A stretch of 36,662 nt of DNA from Lentisphaerota bacterium (lineage in GTDB: Bacteria; Verrucomicrobiota; Lentisphaeria; Victivallales; Victivallaceae). Numbering within the stretch: the first letter of the stretch is position 1; every line of letters begins with the position of its first letter. This document shows positions 8,370-16,419 of the stretch, one piece after another. Location: assembly GCA_015061725.1 (NCBI GenBank), contig SUVX01000035.1, positions 1 to 36,662 on the forward strand, in the 5' to 3' direction. The position numbers and the translations under genes were made by a program. The notes beneath the pieces were generated by a model, which saw only the letters and a program-made list of their open reading frames with translations, searched no databases and was not told where the DNA came from.

Positions 8370-9614
8370 ATGTATAAAGAAACGACTCCGTGGGAAGCCA
8401 ATTACGATGTCAATGAAATGCCCGCCTACACTCTGCCTGATGTGTTGACCTGTCAGGATGGAACAGTGGTCAAAACCGTTGAGGACTGGGAAAAGAAACG
8501 CCGTCCGGAACTCTTCCAGATGTTCAAGGATGTCATGTACGGCGAAAGACTCCCCCTGCCGGATAAAGTCCGCTATGAAATCCTGAGCGAAAAGAAAGAT
8601 GACCTCAATAATCTTGCCCTGCGCCGTGAAGTGCGTCTGCATTTTGAAATGAACAACGGTAAAAGTCATTTTGCCGATGTCCTGCTTTACATTCCCAACG
8701 GCGTTGAAAAGGCTCCCGTCTTCACCGGATTGACCTTTATGGGCAATCAGGTGGCAAGTGCGGATAAATCTTTGCGTGTCACCGGTTTGAGTTTTGATAA
8801 AAGTGAAGAATACCGTATCAAATCCGAAACTGAAATGCGCGGATTTCAGGTGCGCCGTTTTCCGCTTGAAGAAATTATGAAACGCGGTTACGCCCTTGCC
8901 TTTGCCTCTTATCACGATATTTTCCCTGACCGCGAAGACGGATGGAGCGACAGCGTTTACCGTCTGTTCTTTGATGAAAAAGAATTGGCGGAAAAGCGTC
9001 CCTCAGGCTATTCCAGCATTGGCGCCTGGGCGTGGGGACTTTCCCGTATTCTTGATTATCTGGAAACTGTTCCGCAGATCGACGCTGAAAAAGCCGCCGT
9101 TTACGGACACTCCCGTCTGGGAAAATCCTCTCTCTGGGCAGGCGTTTGCGATGAACGTTTCAAATTGACCTGTGTCAATGACTCCGGCTGCGGCGGTGCG
9201 GCTCTTTCACGCAGACTTTTCGGCGAAACGCTGTACTCCATGTATGCACAGCACACCATCGGCAGGTGGTGGTTCACCGATAACATGGATGCTGAAAAAG
9301 CCCTTCACCCTGAAAATCTCCCCCTTGATCAGCATGAACTGGTTGCCTTGATCGCTCCCCGCGGCGTTTCCATCCACAGTGCCTCAGAAGACCGCTGGGC
9401 TGACCCCGAAGGAGAATATCTCTCAGGTTTCCACGCAGGAAGAGTCAGCAAACTTTACGGCAACAATGATATTTTAACCGGCGGAAAGAAACCCGCAACC
9501 AACGTTTCCGAGGGCGGCAAACACATCAGCTATTTTGAACGCGAAGGCGGACACGATATCCTGCTCGCCGACTGGAATCACTACATGGATATGGCCGACC
9601 AACTCTTCAAATAA
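8370..9614 (+). CDS. Cytosolic CE15-like esterase paralogue
   Basis: 414 aa. Same family as the 5751 gene with clear collinearity from TPWxxNYD to the C-terminus: GHSRLGK (S248), DSGCGGAALSRR, DRWADPEGE, GGHDI (H395), DWNHYMDMADQLF. It lacks any signal peptide: the protein starts directly at MYKETTPW, the point that follows the leader in the secreted copy. The ATG at 8370 is preferred over an upstream TTG at 8364 because GAGG (8360-8363) is 6 bases from the ATG and abuts the TTG. This suggests that ester-bearing oligosaccharides are imported and de-esterified inside the cell. CE15 enzymes are usually exported, so an intracellular copy is unusual. Confidence 0.85.
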   Translation: MYKETTPWEANYDVNEMPAYTLPDVLTCQDGTVVKTVEDWEKKRRPELFQMFKDVMYGERLPLPDKVRYEILSEKKDDLNNLALRREVRLHFEMNNGKSHFADVLLYIPNGVEKAPVFTGLTFMGNQVASADKSLRVTGLSFDKSEEYRIKSETEMRGFQVRRFPLEEIMKRGYALAFASYHDIFPDREDGWSDSVYRLFFDEKELAEKRPSGYSSIGAWAWGLSRILDYLETVPQIDAEKAAVYGHSRLGKSSLWAGVCDERFKLTCVNDSGCGGAALSRRLFGETLYSMYAQHTIGRWWFTDNMDAEKALHPENLPLDQHELVALIAPRGVSIHSASEDRWADPEGEYLSGFHAGRVSKLYGNNDILTGGKKPATNVSEGGKHISYFEREGGHDILLADWNHYMDMADQLFK

Positions 9615-9643
9615 CACCCTTTCCCGATAAGGAGGATGGCATC

Positions 9644-9697
9644 GCGGGGAGGGGAAAAACCTCTTTTCACGAGAAAAGAAGTTTTTCCCCTCCCCGC
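9644..9697. repeat. Long hairpin repeat (25-bp arms) before the second prepilin gene
   Basis: Arms 9644-9668 and 9673-9697 pair at 24 of 25 positions with loop ACGA. Core GCGGGGAGGGGAAAAAC and its complement. The loop and the downstream flank (AAAAGCGGAGT) are the reverse complement of those in the 3435-3490 hairpin, so the two are inverted copies of one repeat family. It lies in the only sizeable gap (9615-9803) of the operon and could affect read-through or mRNA stability; there is no T-tract. Confidence 0.75.
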
Positions 9698-9803
9698 ACC
9701 CCACCCCTTTTCGAGAAAAGCGGAGTATTTTGTTGAGAGAGAGATTTTCTGCTGCGGAATCAATGACACCGGCAGATTATCAGACTGTAAAGAAGGAATA
9801 AAT

Positions 9804-10484
9804 ATGATGAATCAGAAAAATACAACTCATTTTCCCCTTGCCTCGCACCCCTTTACTTTAATAGAATTACTGGTGGTTATTGCCATTATTGCGATATTGG
9901 CGGCGATGCTGATGCCCGCTTTGCAGAAAGCAAGAGAAAGGGCGCAGGCTTCCGAGTGTCAGAACCGTTTGAAGCAGATCGGTTATGCGTTTCACCTGTA
10001 TCTTGATGACAATGACGGAAAAATCTGGTCCCATGCTGATACGCTGCACATCAACTTTTTGTATTATTCCGGATACATCAAGGGAAAACTTACCAATCAG
10101 CTGAAGTGTCCCATCTACACCAGCGACGAACAGAAAAATGCGGATGCAACCTATGATACGGCGCACTTTATGACTTTTGACCGGGATACTGCGGCTCCTT
10201 ATAAAAAAATCTGCCGCAAAGTGTCGGGTATGCGCCATCCCTCCATCCTGCTTGTTGCAATGGATGGCAGAGGCGGCTGGCAGGCTACTGACTACAACCA
10301 CAGCCTGACCGCTGCTGGCGGCAAGCATTATTGGTACCGCCATCAGGATAGAAATTCAGCTAATTTCCTGCGTGTGGACGGACATGTGGATATGAAGCCT
10401 TACAGTTACTGGCAAGCTGAATTCGGCAAAACCGACCGTCCGCTTTACAATGTCGCCTGGTATTACAGAGTTTATAAGATGTGA
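9804..10484 (+). CDS. Prepilin-like H-x-DG protein
   Basis: 226 aa from the ATG at 9804, chosen for AGAAGGA at 9791-9797; an in-frame opening reaches back to 9636 but runs through the hairpin repeat and lacks a ribosome site. N-terminus [20 protein letters not shown] is the prepilin-type signal, with cleavage expected before F17 (Pro at -1), then [15 protein letters not shown]. The C-terminal part has [19 protein letters not shown], an H-x11-DG variant. Such proteins are thought to be pseudopilin-like surface or periplasmic proteins; their role is unknown. It sits inside the carbohydrate operon, before a secreted GH123-like enzyme. Confidence 0.85.
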   Translation: MMNQKNTTHFPLASHPFTLIELLVVIAIIAILAAMLMPALQKARERAQASECQNRLKQIGYAFHLYLDDNDGKIWSHADTLHINFLYYSGYIKGKLTNQLKCPIYTSDEQKNADATYDTAHFMTFDRDTAAPYKKICRKVSGMRHPSILLVAMDGRGGWQATDYNHSLTAAGGKHYWYRHQDRNSANFLRVDGHVDMKPYSYWQAEFGKTDRPLYNVAWYYRVYKM

Positions 10485-10489
10485 TCGGT

Positions 10490-13450
10490 ATGAAAAAAAA
10501 TATTTTTGTGCTTTTACTCTCTCTTTTCTGCGGCGTGTATGCCGTTGATCCGGTTTTTACCGCAAACTTTGAAGAAAACTTCATCGGCAGAAGCCGGGGG
10601 AAAAAAATTGATGCCAAAGTTTCTCAGGAACTGCTCTGGGAAACTTTGCAGAATCTTCTCCAGCCGGGACTCAAAGGCAATGCCGCTGTGATCGGAACCT
10701 CTCCGGACAAGGGAAAACTCTATCATGCCGTCTACAAAAATGACGGTATATTAAATCCCTTTGAGGGAACTGTTTCTTTCTGGGTCAAACCCGTCAACTG
10801 GAGCGGACAGGATAAAGACTTTCATGTTCTGTTTCAGGCATCTGGACCGGATTCCACGTTGCTGATTTACAAATATATCAACTCCAATAACCTGATGTTT
10901 CTGCTGGGTCCCAGCCGTCCTGTCAAAGGCAAATATCTGTGGAGCATGGCAGGGGGAAGCGTCAAAAAATGGAATGCCGGAGAATGGCACCATATTGCCG
11001 CCGCTTATGACAGAAAATCCGTCGAACTTTTCATTGACGGTAAAAGAGTTTCAAAAATCCTCCGCAGCGCTCTGCCGCAAAAGAGTTTCACAACCTTTTC
11101 CGCCGGAGCGATCGCGCCGAAACAGTGGAAGACCTCTCTGGGCATGACTCTGCTGGATGAACTGCAGATTTTTGACAGCAAACTGTCATACAGTGATATC
11201 GCCAAACTTTCAGCACAGTGCGGGAAAGCGGTCAAAACAGAAATCTCCCGTCCGGCAACCATCGTTGACAGAAAAAAGAAAACGCTTCATGTTTATTTTA
11301 CCGTTGAAGGCATCGCCGACAAATGCCGTATATCCTTTTTGAACAAAGATAAAAAAGTTCTGTTCCGGCAGGAAACACCGCAATCCGGCGCACAGAATCA
11401 TACCGTCATCGACCTGGCAAAGTTCCGGCCGGGAAAATATTTGATTTTATTGGAGGCTTTTAACGGAAAAATTTCCGTCTGCCGCAGGGAAACAGATTTC
11501 ACCATTCCAAAATTGCCTGAAGCATGGCGTAAAAACTCCCGGGGCAAAACGCCGGTGATTCCGGTGCCGTGGAAAGGGTTGAAAAAAGGCTCCGGCAATA
11601 CTGTTTCCGGAACGGTCTTTGCTTATGAATTTGAAAATTCTCCGCTGCCCCGTCAGATCACGGCGGGGGGAACAAAACTTTTCAGCCGTCCGGCAGAACT
11701 GGTTTTAAATGGCAGAAAAGTCAACTTCAACACCGTTGAAAACAGCCGTTTTTCCGCAGAAGAAAATACTTTTACCGCAAAAGCAAAAGAGGGCAGTTTC
11801 AATATCACCGCCGATGTCACCACAGAGTTTGACGGTTTTACCTGGGTGAAATTGACTCTTGATCCCGGAAACAAAACTCAGCTCAGCTCTCTGAAACTGG
11901 ATTTCCCGTTCAAAAAGACAAGTTCCACACTGTTCAACTCCATGAACAAGTTCTATATGAACTATCAGAAAGGACACGTCGGCAAGTTCAAAAATTATAA
12001 CATGAACCTTTATAAGCGTCCGCCGGTCATGTTTGTCGGCAACGACAACTGCGGTTTGCAGTGGTTCTGTGAAAAGCTGCCCTGCTGGTATAATGAGGAT
12101 AAAGAAAAATCTCTTCAGTTGATCACAGGACGCAGAGAAAATCTCCTGCGCTTGAATCTTGTTGATAAAAAAATCACCGCTGAAAAACCGCTGATTTATG
12201 AATTCGGTTTCCAGAGTGTTCCCATCCGCCCGATGCCGGAAAACTGGCGTTCTCTCTGCCCCTACCGCAACTTCGACCCCTACTTTGTCTGGTCAAAGTA
12301 TCATCATTACCCCTATGCGGATGCTCTGCGTCAGGATACAGCCTATGTCAAACTCAAAAAAAACAAAACTGCCCGGTTCGGCAAAAATCTGTTTTACTAC
12401 TTTGCAGGTTTTACCATTACGCCCACGTTCCCCGAATGGAGTTATTACAAGTCTGAGTGGATGTTGACTCCGCCTGAACACGGACTTTACGGCGCACCAA
12501 AAAATCCTGCGGCGTACTTCACCTGGATCTGTCCCAACTCAGAGGAGTATCGTGATTTTTATCTCGACCGTCTGGAAAAAATCATCAGAACACTGGATAT
12601 CACCCATATCTACATCGACAATTCCGATGCCCAGCTTTGCGACAACGCCCGCCACGGTTGCGGATACACGGGAACTGACGGCAAACGTTACACCTCCTTC
12701 AATTTGCACGGAACCAGAACCCTTGCCCGCAGAGTTTATACGCTCGTCAAAAATATACATCCCGACGGACGGGTCATCCGTCATATGTCCGCTAAACCCG
12801 TTGCGCCTGTCATCGCTTTTGCCGATATGATCGTTGACGGAGAACTTTACAACAAGACCGTTGCCCTTGATGAAAGTTACTTCAATATTTTTGAACCTGA
12901 AATGTTCCGCGCCTCTTTCTGCGGCAAACTGTGGGGTATCCCCCAGTTTTTCATTCCGCAGTTCACCCGTGTCATCCCCTGGCACAATCCGGAACGCTGG
13001 TATGCGTGGAAAACACCCGCTGCCCGTCAAAAATACAAAGTGACGGATAAAATCCGTCATTTCAAGGGATATTTCCTCCTCCACGATACCCAGATTTTTC
13101 CGCTTTTCGGTGTCAAAGTTGATGATATTGAGGACATCAAACAGCGTTTCGGTCTGCGCAATGAAACACGCTTCATCAGTTACGCTTCTTCAGATAAACC
13201 CTGGAGTGCCTCTGCCGGTGTCCTCGTTTCCGGTTACATTGAAAATGGCAGACTCATGCTCATTGCATTGAATGAAAGTTCCCGGAACAAAGCCGTGATC
13301 AAATTCGATGCGGCAAAGCTCGCTGCTCTGGGCGTCAAAGTGTCAAAGTTTGTCAATGCAGAAACCAATCAGCAACTTACGCTTGAAAAACAGTCTGTCA
13401 CCCTTGATCTTAAACACAATAATTATATAATTTTAACCTCTGAAAAATAA
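10490..13450 (+). CDS. Secreted LamG + GH123-like glycoside hydrolase
   Basis: 986 aa from the ATG at 10490 (MKKNIFVLLLSLFCGVYA signal peptide), 5 bases after the prepilin stop. Residues about 25-235 form a LamG/concanavalin-like domain (GTVSFWVKPVNWSG, GEWHHIAAAYDRKSVELFIDG). About 250-345 is a Fn3-like linker. About 365-560 resembles the beta-sandwich that precedes GH123-type barrels, and about 570-900 is a TIM barrel with ITHIYIDNSDAQLCDN (D710, D713) and FADMIVDGELYN. A small beta domain ends the protein (GRLMLIALNESSRNKAV). GH123 enzymes are N-acetyl-beta-galactosaminidases using an Asp-Glu pair; that pair is not obvious here, so substrate is open. The family call rests on overall pattern and is moderate. 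Confidence 0.7.
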   Translation: MKKNIFVLLLSLFCGVYAVDPVFTANFEENFIGRSRGKKIDAKVSQELLWETLQNLLQPGLKGNAAVIGTSPDKGKLYHAVYKNDGILNPFEGTVSFWVKPVNWSGQDKDFHVLFQASGPDSTLLIYKYINSNNLMFLLGPSRPVKGKYLWSMAGGSVKKWNAGEWHHIAAAYDRKSVELFIDGKRVSKILRSALPQKSFTTFSAGAIAPKQWKTSLGMTLLDELQIFDSKLSYSDIAKLSAQCGKAVKTEISRPATIVDRKKKTLHVYFTVEGIADKCRISFLNKDKKVLFRQETPQSGAQNHTVIDLAKFRPGKYLILLEAFNGKISVCRRETDFTIPKLPEAWRKNSRGKTPVIPVPWKGLKKGSGNTVSGTVFAYEFENSPLPRQITAGGTKLFSRPAELVLNGRKVNFNTVENSRFSAEENTFTAKAKEGSFNITADVTTEFDGFTWVKLTLDPGNKTQLSSLKLDFPFKKTSSTLFNSMNKFYMNYQKGHVGKFKNYNMNLYKRPPVMFVGNDNCGLQWFCEKLPCWYNEDKEKSLQLITGRRENLLRLNLVDKKITAEKPLIYEFGFQSVPIRPMPENWRSLCPYRNFDPYFVWSKYHHYPYADALRQDTAYVKLKKNKTARFGKNLFYYFAGFTITPTFPEWSYYKSEWMLTPPEHGLYGAPKNPAAYFTWICPNSEEYRDFYLDRLEKIIRTLDITHIYIDNSDAQLCDNARHGCGYTGTDGKRYTSFNLHGTRTLARRVYTLVKNIHPDGRVIRHMSAKPVAPVIAFADMIVDGELYNKTVALDESYFNIFEPEMFRASFCGKLWGIPQFFIPQFTRVIPWHNPERWYAWKTPAARQKYKVTDKIRHFKGYFLLHDTQIFPLFGVKVDDIEDIKQRFGLRNETRFISYASSDKPWSASAGVLVSGYIENGRLMLIALNESSRNKAVIKFDAAKLAALGVKVSKFVNAETNQQLTLEKQSVTLDLKHNNYIILTSEK

Positions 13451-13463
13451 GGAACTGCTCTTT

Positions 13464-15446
13464 ATGTATCACCCCAAGTATGCCATGTTTTTTGATATGC
13501 ACACGCTTCAAACCTGTCCCGATGTGGGCAGAGATTTTGATGCCGCACGTTTTGCCGCCAAACTCAAAGAAACCGGCGTCGATCTCACCGGATTCCATGC
13601 CAAGTGCAATCAGGGATTCTGTTATTATGATACCAAAATCGGCAACCGTCATCCCTCCATGGCGCCCGGCAGAGATATTTTCGGCGAAGTCGTCTCTGAA
13701 TGCGGCAGGCAGGGTATCAAAGTTTCTGCCTATTTCAACTGCGGTCTTTCCAACGAAGATGCCGTTCTGCACCCCGAATGGAGCCGCATGGGACTCGCCG
13801 GAAATATTCTGCACCCCGAAGTTTATGACATCGGCTGGATCTCTCCCTATATCCGCACCATGTGTCCCAACTCCCCCTGGCGTGACCACTTGATGAACAT
13901 GATCCGCGAAGTCCGCGACCGTTACGATGTGGCAGGATTCCTCTTTGACTCCTTCAACGTCTTTCCCTGCATCTGCCCCCACTGTGTCGCCGGCATGAAA
14001 GCCGAAGGTCTGGATTACACCGATGAAAAAGATGTTATGAAGTTTGCAGCCCAATCCAGTCTCCGTCTTGCTCAGGATATTTCCGCCCTGCTTGAACCCA
14101 AAAAGAACGGTCTTCTTACCTATTTCCTCGGTATCGGCGCAAGAGAAAATGCCAAACTCGGCTCCTATCTTGAATGTGAATGTCTCCCCAACAACCCCGT
14201 CTGGGGATACGATTTTCTGCCCCTTTATGCCCGCTATTTCCGCAATCTTGCCGATGAAGGCACCCCCATCCTCAATATGACCGGACGTTTCAACAGCTGG
14301 GGAGATTTCGGCAGTCTGCGCACTCAGGAAGCCGTTGAATATGACATGCTTTTCGGTCTTGCCAACGGCATGCGTCCCAACATCGGCGATCATCTCCACC
14401 CCCGCGGCGATCTCTTTGACTGCGTTTTTGAACGCATCGGAAGTGTCTACAAAAAGCTCCGCAAGTATGATCCCTGGTTTGAAGGCGCAAAAAATCTCGT
14501 CGATCTCGCCGTTGTCATCCCCCGCAGAATGAGCAAAACCCCCGAACTCGTCGGTATTACCCGTATGCTCTCTGAACTGCGTATTCAATTCGATTTTATT
14601 GATAACTGCTGCGACTGGTCTCCCTACAATGTCCTGATTCTCCCCGACTGTGTCCTTATGAATGATGAGCTGGCTCCGCTTATCCAAGCCCATCTTGCCG
14701 CCGGTAAGAAAATTATCGCCACCGGATGCTCCGGCTTGAACCCCGCTCAAAATGCCTTCGTCTTTGAAAAGGAATGGGGCGTTAAATATATCGGCAAATG
14801 TGAACACAATCCCGCTTATTTCAAATTGACCGGTGAATATGCTTCTCAGCTGCCCGATATGCCCCTGGCTACCAATCTCCCCGGAGAAAAAGTTGAACTC
14901 CTCCCCGGCAGCTCCGCCTCGGGATTCGTTTATTCTTCGTGGTTCAGCAAGCATTGGGACGGCAAGTATTCCCACTTCTACGCCCCCCCCGCTGTGAAAA
15001 CGGATATCCCCTTCCTCGTTCTCGGTGAGCAATGTGCCTACTGCTCCTTCCCCCTCGCTCAGGCATATTATCAGCAGACAACCCCCGATCTGCGCAAAGT
15101 CCTTGAAATTATGATCCGGCATTTTGTCAAAGACTTTATCTTTACCGCCGATCGCCGCCTGCCCACCTTCGCTCGCGCTTTCGTCACCGAAAAAGAGGAC
15201 TCCCGAATCGTCCATCTTCTCAACTATCAGCCCGATATGCGCGGTCTTAATCTCATGGTTGAAGATGCTCTCCCCCTCGACGGCGTCCAATGTTCTCTGC
15301 GTCTCGACGGCAGAAAAGTTGAAAAACTTTATCTCGCCCCCGACAAAAAAGAGATCCCCTTCACCGTCTCCGGCGACCGCATCTTCTTCACCGTCCCCGA
15401 AGCCTCCGGCTACGCCATGCTCGTTCTCCGCTTTTTTTCCAGGTGA
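13464..15446 (+). CDS. Cytosolic GHL6-like (putative) glycoside hydrolase
   Basis: 660 aa, no signal peptide, AAGGAA ribosome site just after the previous stop. The N-terminal barrel resembles the hypothetical glycosyl hydrolase 6 family (PF14871) with GFHAKCNQGFCYYDTK, HPSM...RDIFGE, and GFLFDSFNVFPCICPHC, where D162 is a candidate catalytic carboxylate and C169/C171/C174 form a Cys-rich patch. About 360-500 is an amidotransferase-like/beta-galactosidase trimerisation-type domain (YNVLILPDCVLMNDELAPLIQAHLAAGKKIIATG), and a short beta domain follows (RIVHLLNYQPDMRG). Codons are strongly C-ending and a 683-codon open frame exists on the opposite strand, a by-product of that bias. The last codons (RFFSR, stop) overlap the AAGCTTGG repeat, so the repeat supplies the C-terminus and stop codon. 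Confidence 0.75.
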   Translation: MYHPKYAMFFDMHTLQTCPDVGRDFDAARFAAKLKETGVDLTGFHAKCNQGFCYYDTKIGNRHPSMAPGRDIFGEVVSECGRQGIKVSAYFNCGLSNEDAVLHPEWSRMGLAGNILHPEVYDIGWISPYIRTMCPNSPWRDHLMNMIREVRDRYDVAGFLFDSFNVFPCICPHCVAGMKAEGLDYTDEKDVMKFAAQSSLRLAQDISALLEPKKNGLLTYFLGIGARENAKLGSYLECECLPNNPVWGYDFLPLYARYFRNLADEGTPILNMTGRFNSWGDFGSLRTQEAVEYDMLFGLANGMRPNIGDHLHPRGDLFDCVFERIGSVYKKLRKYDPWFEGAKNLVDLAVVIPRRMSKTPELVGITRMLSELRIQFDFIDNCCDWSPYNVLILPDCVLMNDELAPLIQAHLAAGKKIIATGCSGLNPAQNAFVFEKEWGVKYIGKCEHNPAYFKLTGEYASQLPDMPLATNLPGEKVELLPGSSASGFVYSSWFSKHWDGKYSHFYAPPAVKTDIPFLVLGEQCAYCSFPLAQAYYQQTTPDLRKVLEIMIRHFVKDFIFTADRRLPTFARAFVTEKEDSRIVHLLNYQPDMRGLNLMVEDALPLDGVQCSLRLDGRKVEKLYLAPDKKEIPFTVSGDRIFFTVPEASGYAMLVLRFFSR

Positions 15447-15498
15447 AAAAAAGCTTGGCAAAAAAAGCCATGTAGCGGTCGGGTGCGTTGCCCGACCG
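15429..15498 (+). repeat. AAGCTTGG-type dispersed repeat at the end of operon 1
   Basis: Begins CGCTTTTTTTCC, then GAAAAAAAGCTTGGCAAAAAAAGCC and a perfect 8-bp hairpin CGGTCGGG / CCCGACCG (15476-15498). Related copies lie at 35548-35612, 35613-35690 and about 35745-35798, and an inverted partial copy at about 36446-36490. Both forward sites are at the 3' end of an operon, so a transcription-ending or mRNA-stabilising role is possible, though no classical T-tract follows the GC-rich stem. Confidence 0.75.
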
Positions 15499-15567
15499 GT
15501 CAGGGGGCTTAAACGCCCCCTGACAACCCCCGGGCGCGGCGGCTGACTCTAACGAGTCTCGCCGCCG
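15499..15567 (+). other. Two strong stem-loops downstream of operon 1
   Basis: GTCAGGGGGC (15499-15508) pairs perfectly with GCCCCCTGAC (15515-15524). Next, CGGCGGC / GCCGCCG (15537-15543 and 15561-15567) encloses GACTC / GAGTC (15545-15549 and 15554-15558). The right island keeps the outer GGCGG/CCGCC stem at about 35847-35878 with a different interior. Structural conservation with changed loops suggests that the folded form matters. Confidence 0.65.
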
Positions 15568-15661
15568 TTACCGCAGCATACCCCAACGGCAACTCTTCGC
15601 CCGAGCCAAACCAGACAGCGGTACAGCAAGCCCTCGGGGTATACAGCGGCGCACCCATCTT

Positions 15662-15697
15662 GTCAGACAAGTCAGACAAGTCGGACAAGTCAGACAC
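15662..15697 (+). repeat. 9-base tandem array (GTCAGACAA)x4, unit 1
   Basis: Four consecutive 9-mers: GTCAGACAA, GTCAGACAA, GTCGGACAA, GTCAGACAC, flanked by CCCATCTT and AAGCGCCAC. Confidence 0.95.
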
Positions 15698-15869
15698 AAG
15701 CGCCACACCCACGCACCCCGCATACCACCGTTGCCATCAAACAGGCAAGCATACCCCACCGGCACATTTTCGCCCAAGCCATACCAAACAGCGCCCACGC
15801 AAACCCACGGGGTATCACATGGCTTGCCACGGCGTAGCCCGTCAGGGCGAAGACGGGCGCACCCATCAT

Positions 15870-15905
15870 GTCAGACAAGTCAGACAGGTCAGACAAGTCA
15901 GACAC
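15870..15905 (+). repeat. 9-base tandem array (GTCAGACAA)x4, unit 2
   Basis: GTCAGACAA, GTCAGACAG, GTCAGACAA, GTCAGACAC, flanked by CCCATCAT and AAGCGCCAC. Same length and phase as the arrays at 15662 and 16078. Confidence 0.95.
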
Positions 15906-16077
15906 AAGCGCCACGCCCCCGCACCCCGCATACCACCGTTGCCATCAAACAGGCAAGCATACCCCACCGGCACATTTGCGCCCGAGCCAAACCTCACAGC
16001 GGCACCGCAAGCCCTCGGGGTATCACATGGCTTGCCACGGCGTAGCCCGTCAGGGCGAAGACGGGCGCACCCATCAT

Positions 16078-16113
16078 GTCAGACAAGTCAGACAAGTCAG
16101 ACAAGTCAGACAC
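16078..16113 (+). repeat. 9-base tandem array (GTCAGACAA)x4, unit 3
   Basis: GTCAGACAA three times and GTCAGACAC, flanked by CCCATCAT and AAGCGCCAC. Again exactly four units. Confidence 0.95.
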
Positions 16114-16250
16114 AAGCGCCACGCCCCCGCACCCCGCATACCGCCGTTGCCATAAAACAAGCCTTGCATACCCCTGCGGTAAATCTTTACCCGAGCCCTT
16201 CCAGACAGCGACACAGCAAGCCCTCGGGGTATACAGCGGCACACCATTAC

Positions 16251-16285
16251 CCGTTTGTTACCGTTAACCACCGTTTGTTACCGTT
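16251..16285 (+). repeat. Direct repeat CCGTTTGTTACCGTT x2, 20-base spacing
   Basis: CCGTTTGTTACCGTT occurs at 16251-16265 and 16271-16285, offset by exactly 20 bases, about two helical turns, and lies 80-120 bases upstream of the predicted gntR promoter. It could be a regulatory site pair or the ragged end of the repeat island. Confidence 0.5.
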
Positions 16286-16320
16286 TTTATGTCGCCCCCG
16301 TAACACACTCTCCGTTGTTG

Positions 16321-16355
16321 CTGTTTTTTCAAGCAAAAAAAGAGTGAAAAAACAG
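16321..16355. other. Perfect 10-bp inverted repeat before the GntR promoter
   Basis: CTGTTTTTTC (16321-16330) and GAAAAAACAG (16346-16355) flank a 15-base loop, 11 bases before the -35 box at 16367. It could be an operator or the boundary of the repeat island; it resembles the A/T-rich parts of the AAGCTTGG repeat (CAAGCAAAAAAAG in the loop). Confidence 0.5.
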
Positions 16356-16366
16356 GTTGTTCAGTG

Positions 16367-16395
16367 TTGACAAAATAAGTTGTCCACTTTAAATT
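16367..16395 (+). promoter_or_regulatory. Predicted promoter of the GntR operon
   Basis: TTGACA (16367-16372), 17-base spacer, TAAATT (16390-16395), close to the sigma70 consensus. The expected transcription start near 16402 makes an ATG at 16405 nearly leaderless and favours the ATG at 16420. Confidence 0.7.
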
Positions 16396-16419
16396 AGTTC
16401 GTATATGGGGACTTACGAG

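Larger units (their letters stand above)
15567..16270 (+). repeat. Four tandem long repeat units (208-bp period) containing 9-base arrays
   Basis: Unit starts at 15567, 15730, 15938 and 16146 (GTTRCCRYMA...GCATACCCC). The second and third units are each 208 bases and nearly identical; the first is 163 bases, lacking a segment containing CATGGCTTGCCACGGCGTAG; the fourth is partial. Each unit carries GCATACCCC, CGCCCGAGCC, CAGACAGC/CACAGC, CCTCGGGGTAT, GGCGCACCCATC and, in units 1-3, a four-copy 9-mer array followed by AAGCGCCAC. Open frames through it (DKSDKSD or LSDLSD peptides) are repeat artefacts. Confidence 0.85.

Noticed and set aside
9636..9803. Longer N-terminus for the second prepilin (start at 9636)
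   Set aside because: It would translate the hairpin repeat and lacks a ribosome site in a good position, while AGAAGGA precedes the ATG at 9804 directly before a normal prepilin leader.
13410..15461. 683-codon open frame on the minus strand opposite the GHL6-like gene
   Set aside because: The plus-strand product has recognisable glycosidase motifs, a ribosome site and operon context; the antisense frame is low-complexity Gly/Glu/Phe-rich and arises from C-ending codon bias.
15567..16145. Possible CRISPR array because of regularly spaced repeats
   Set aside because: Repeat and spacer parts are not distinguishable as in CRISPR: the whole 208-base unit is conserved, the short repeats are contiguous 9-mers and no cas gene is present.
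15660..16370. 236-codon plus-strand frame of DKSDKSD-type peptides, and matching LSDLSD frames on the minus strand
   Set aside because: They run through tandem repeat units in several frames, which is expected because the 9-base period keeps frame. No ribosome site or domain supports translation.
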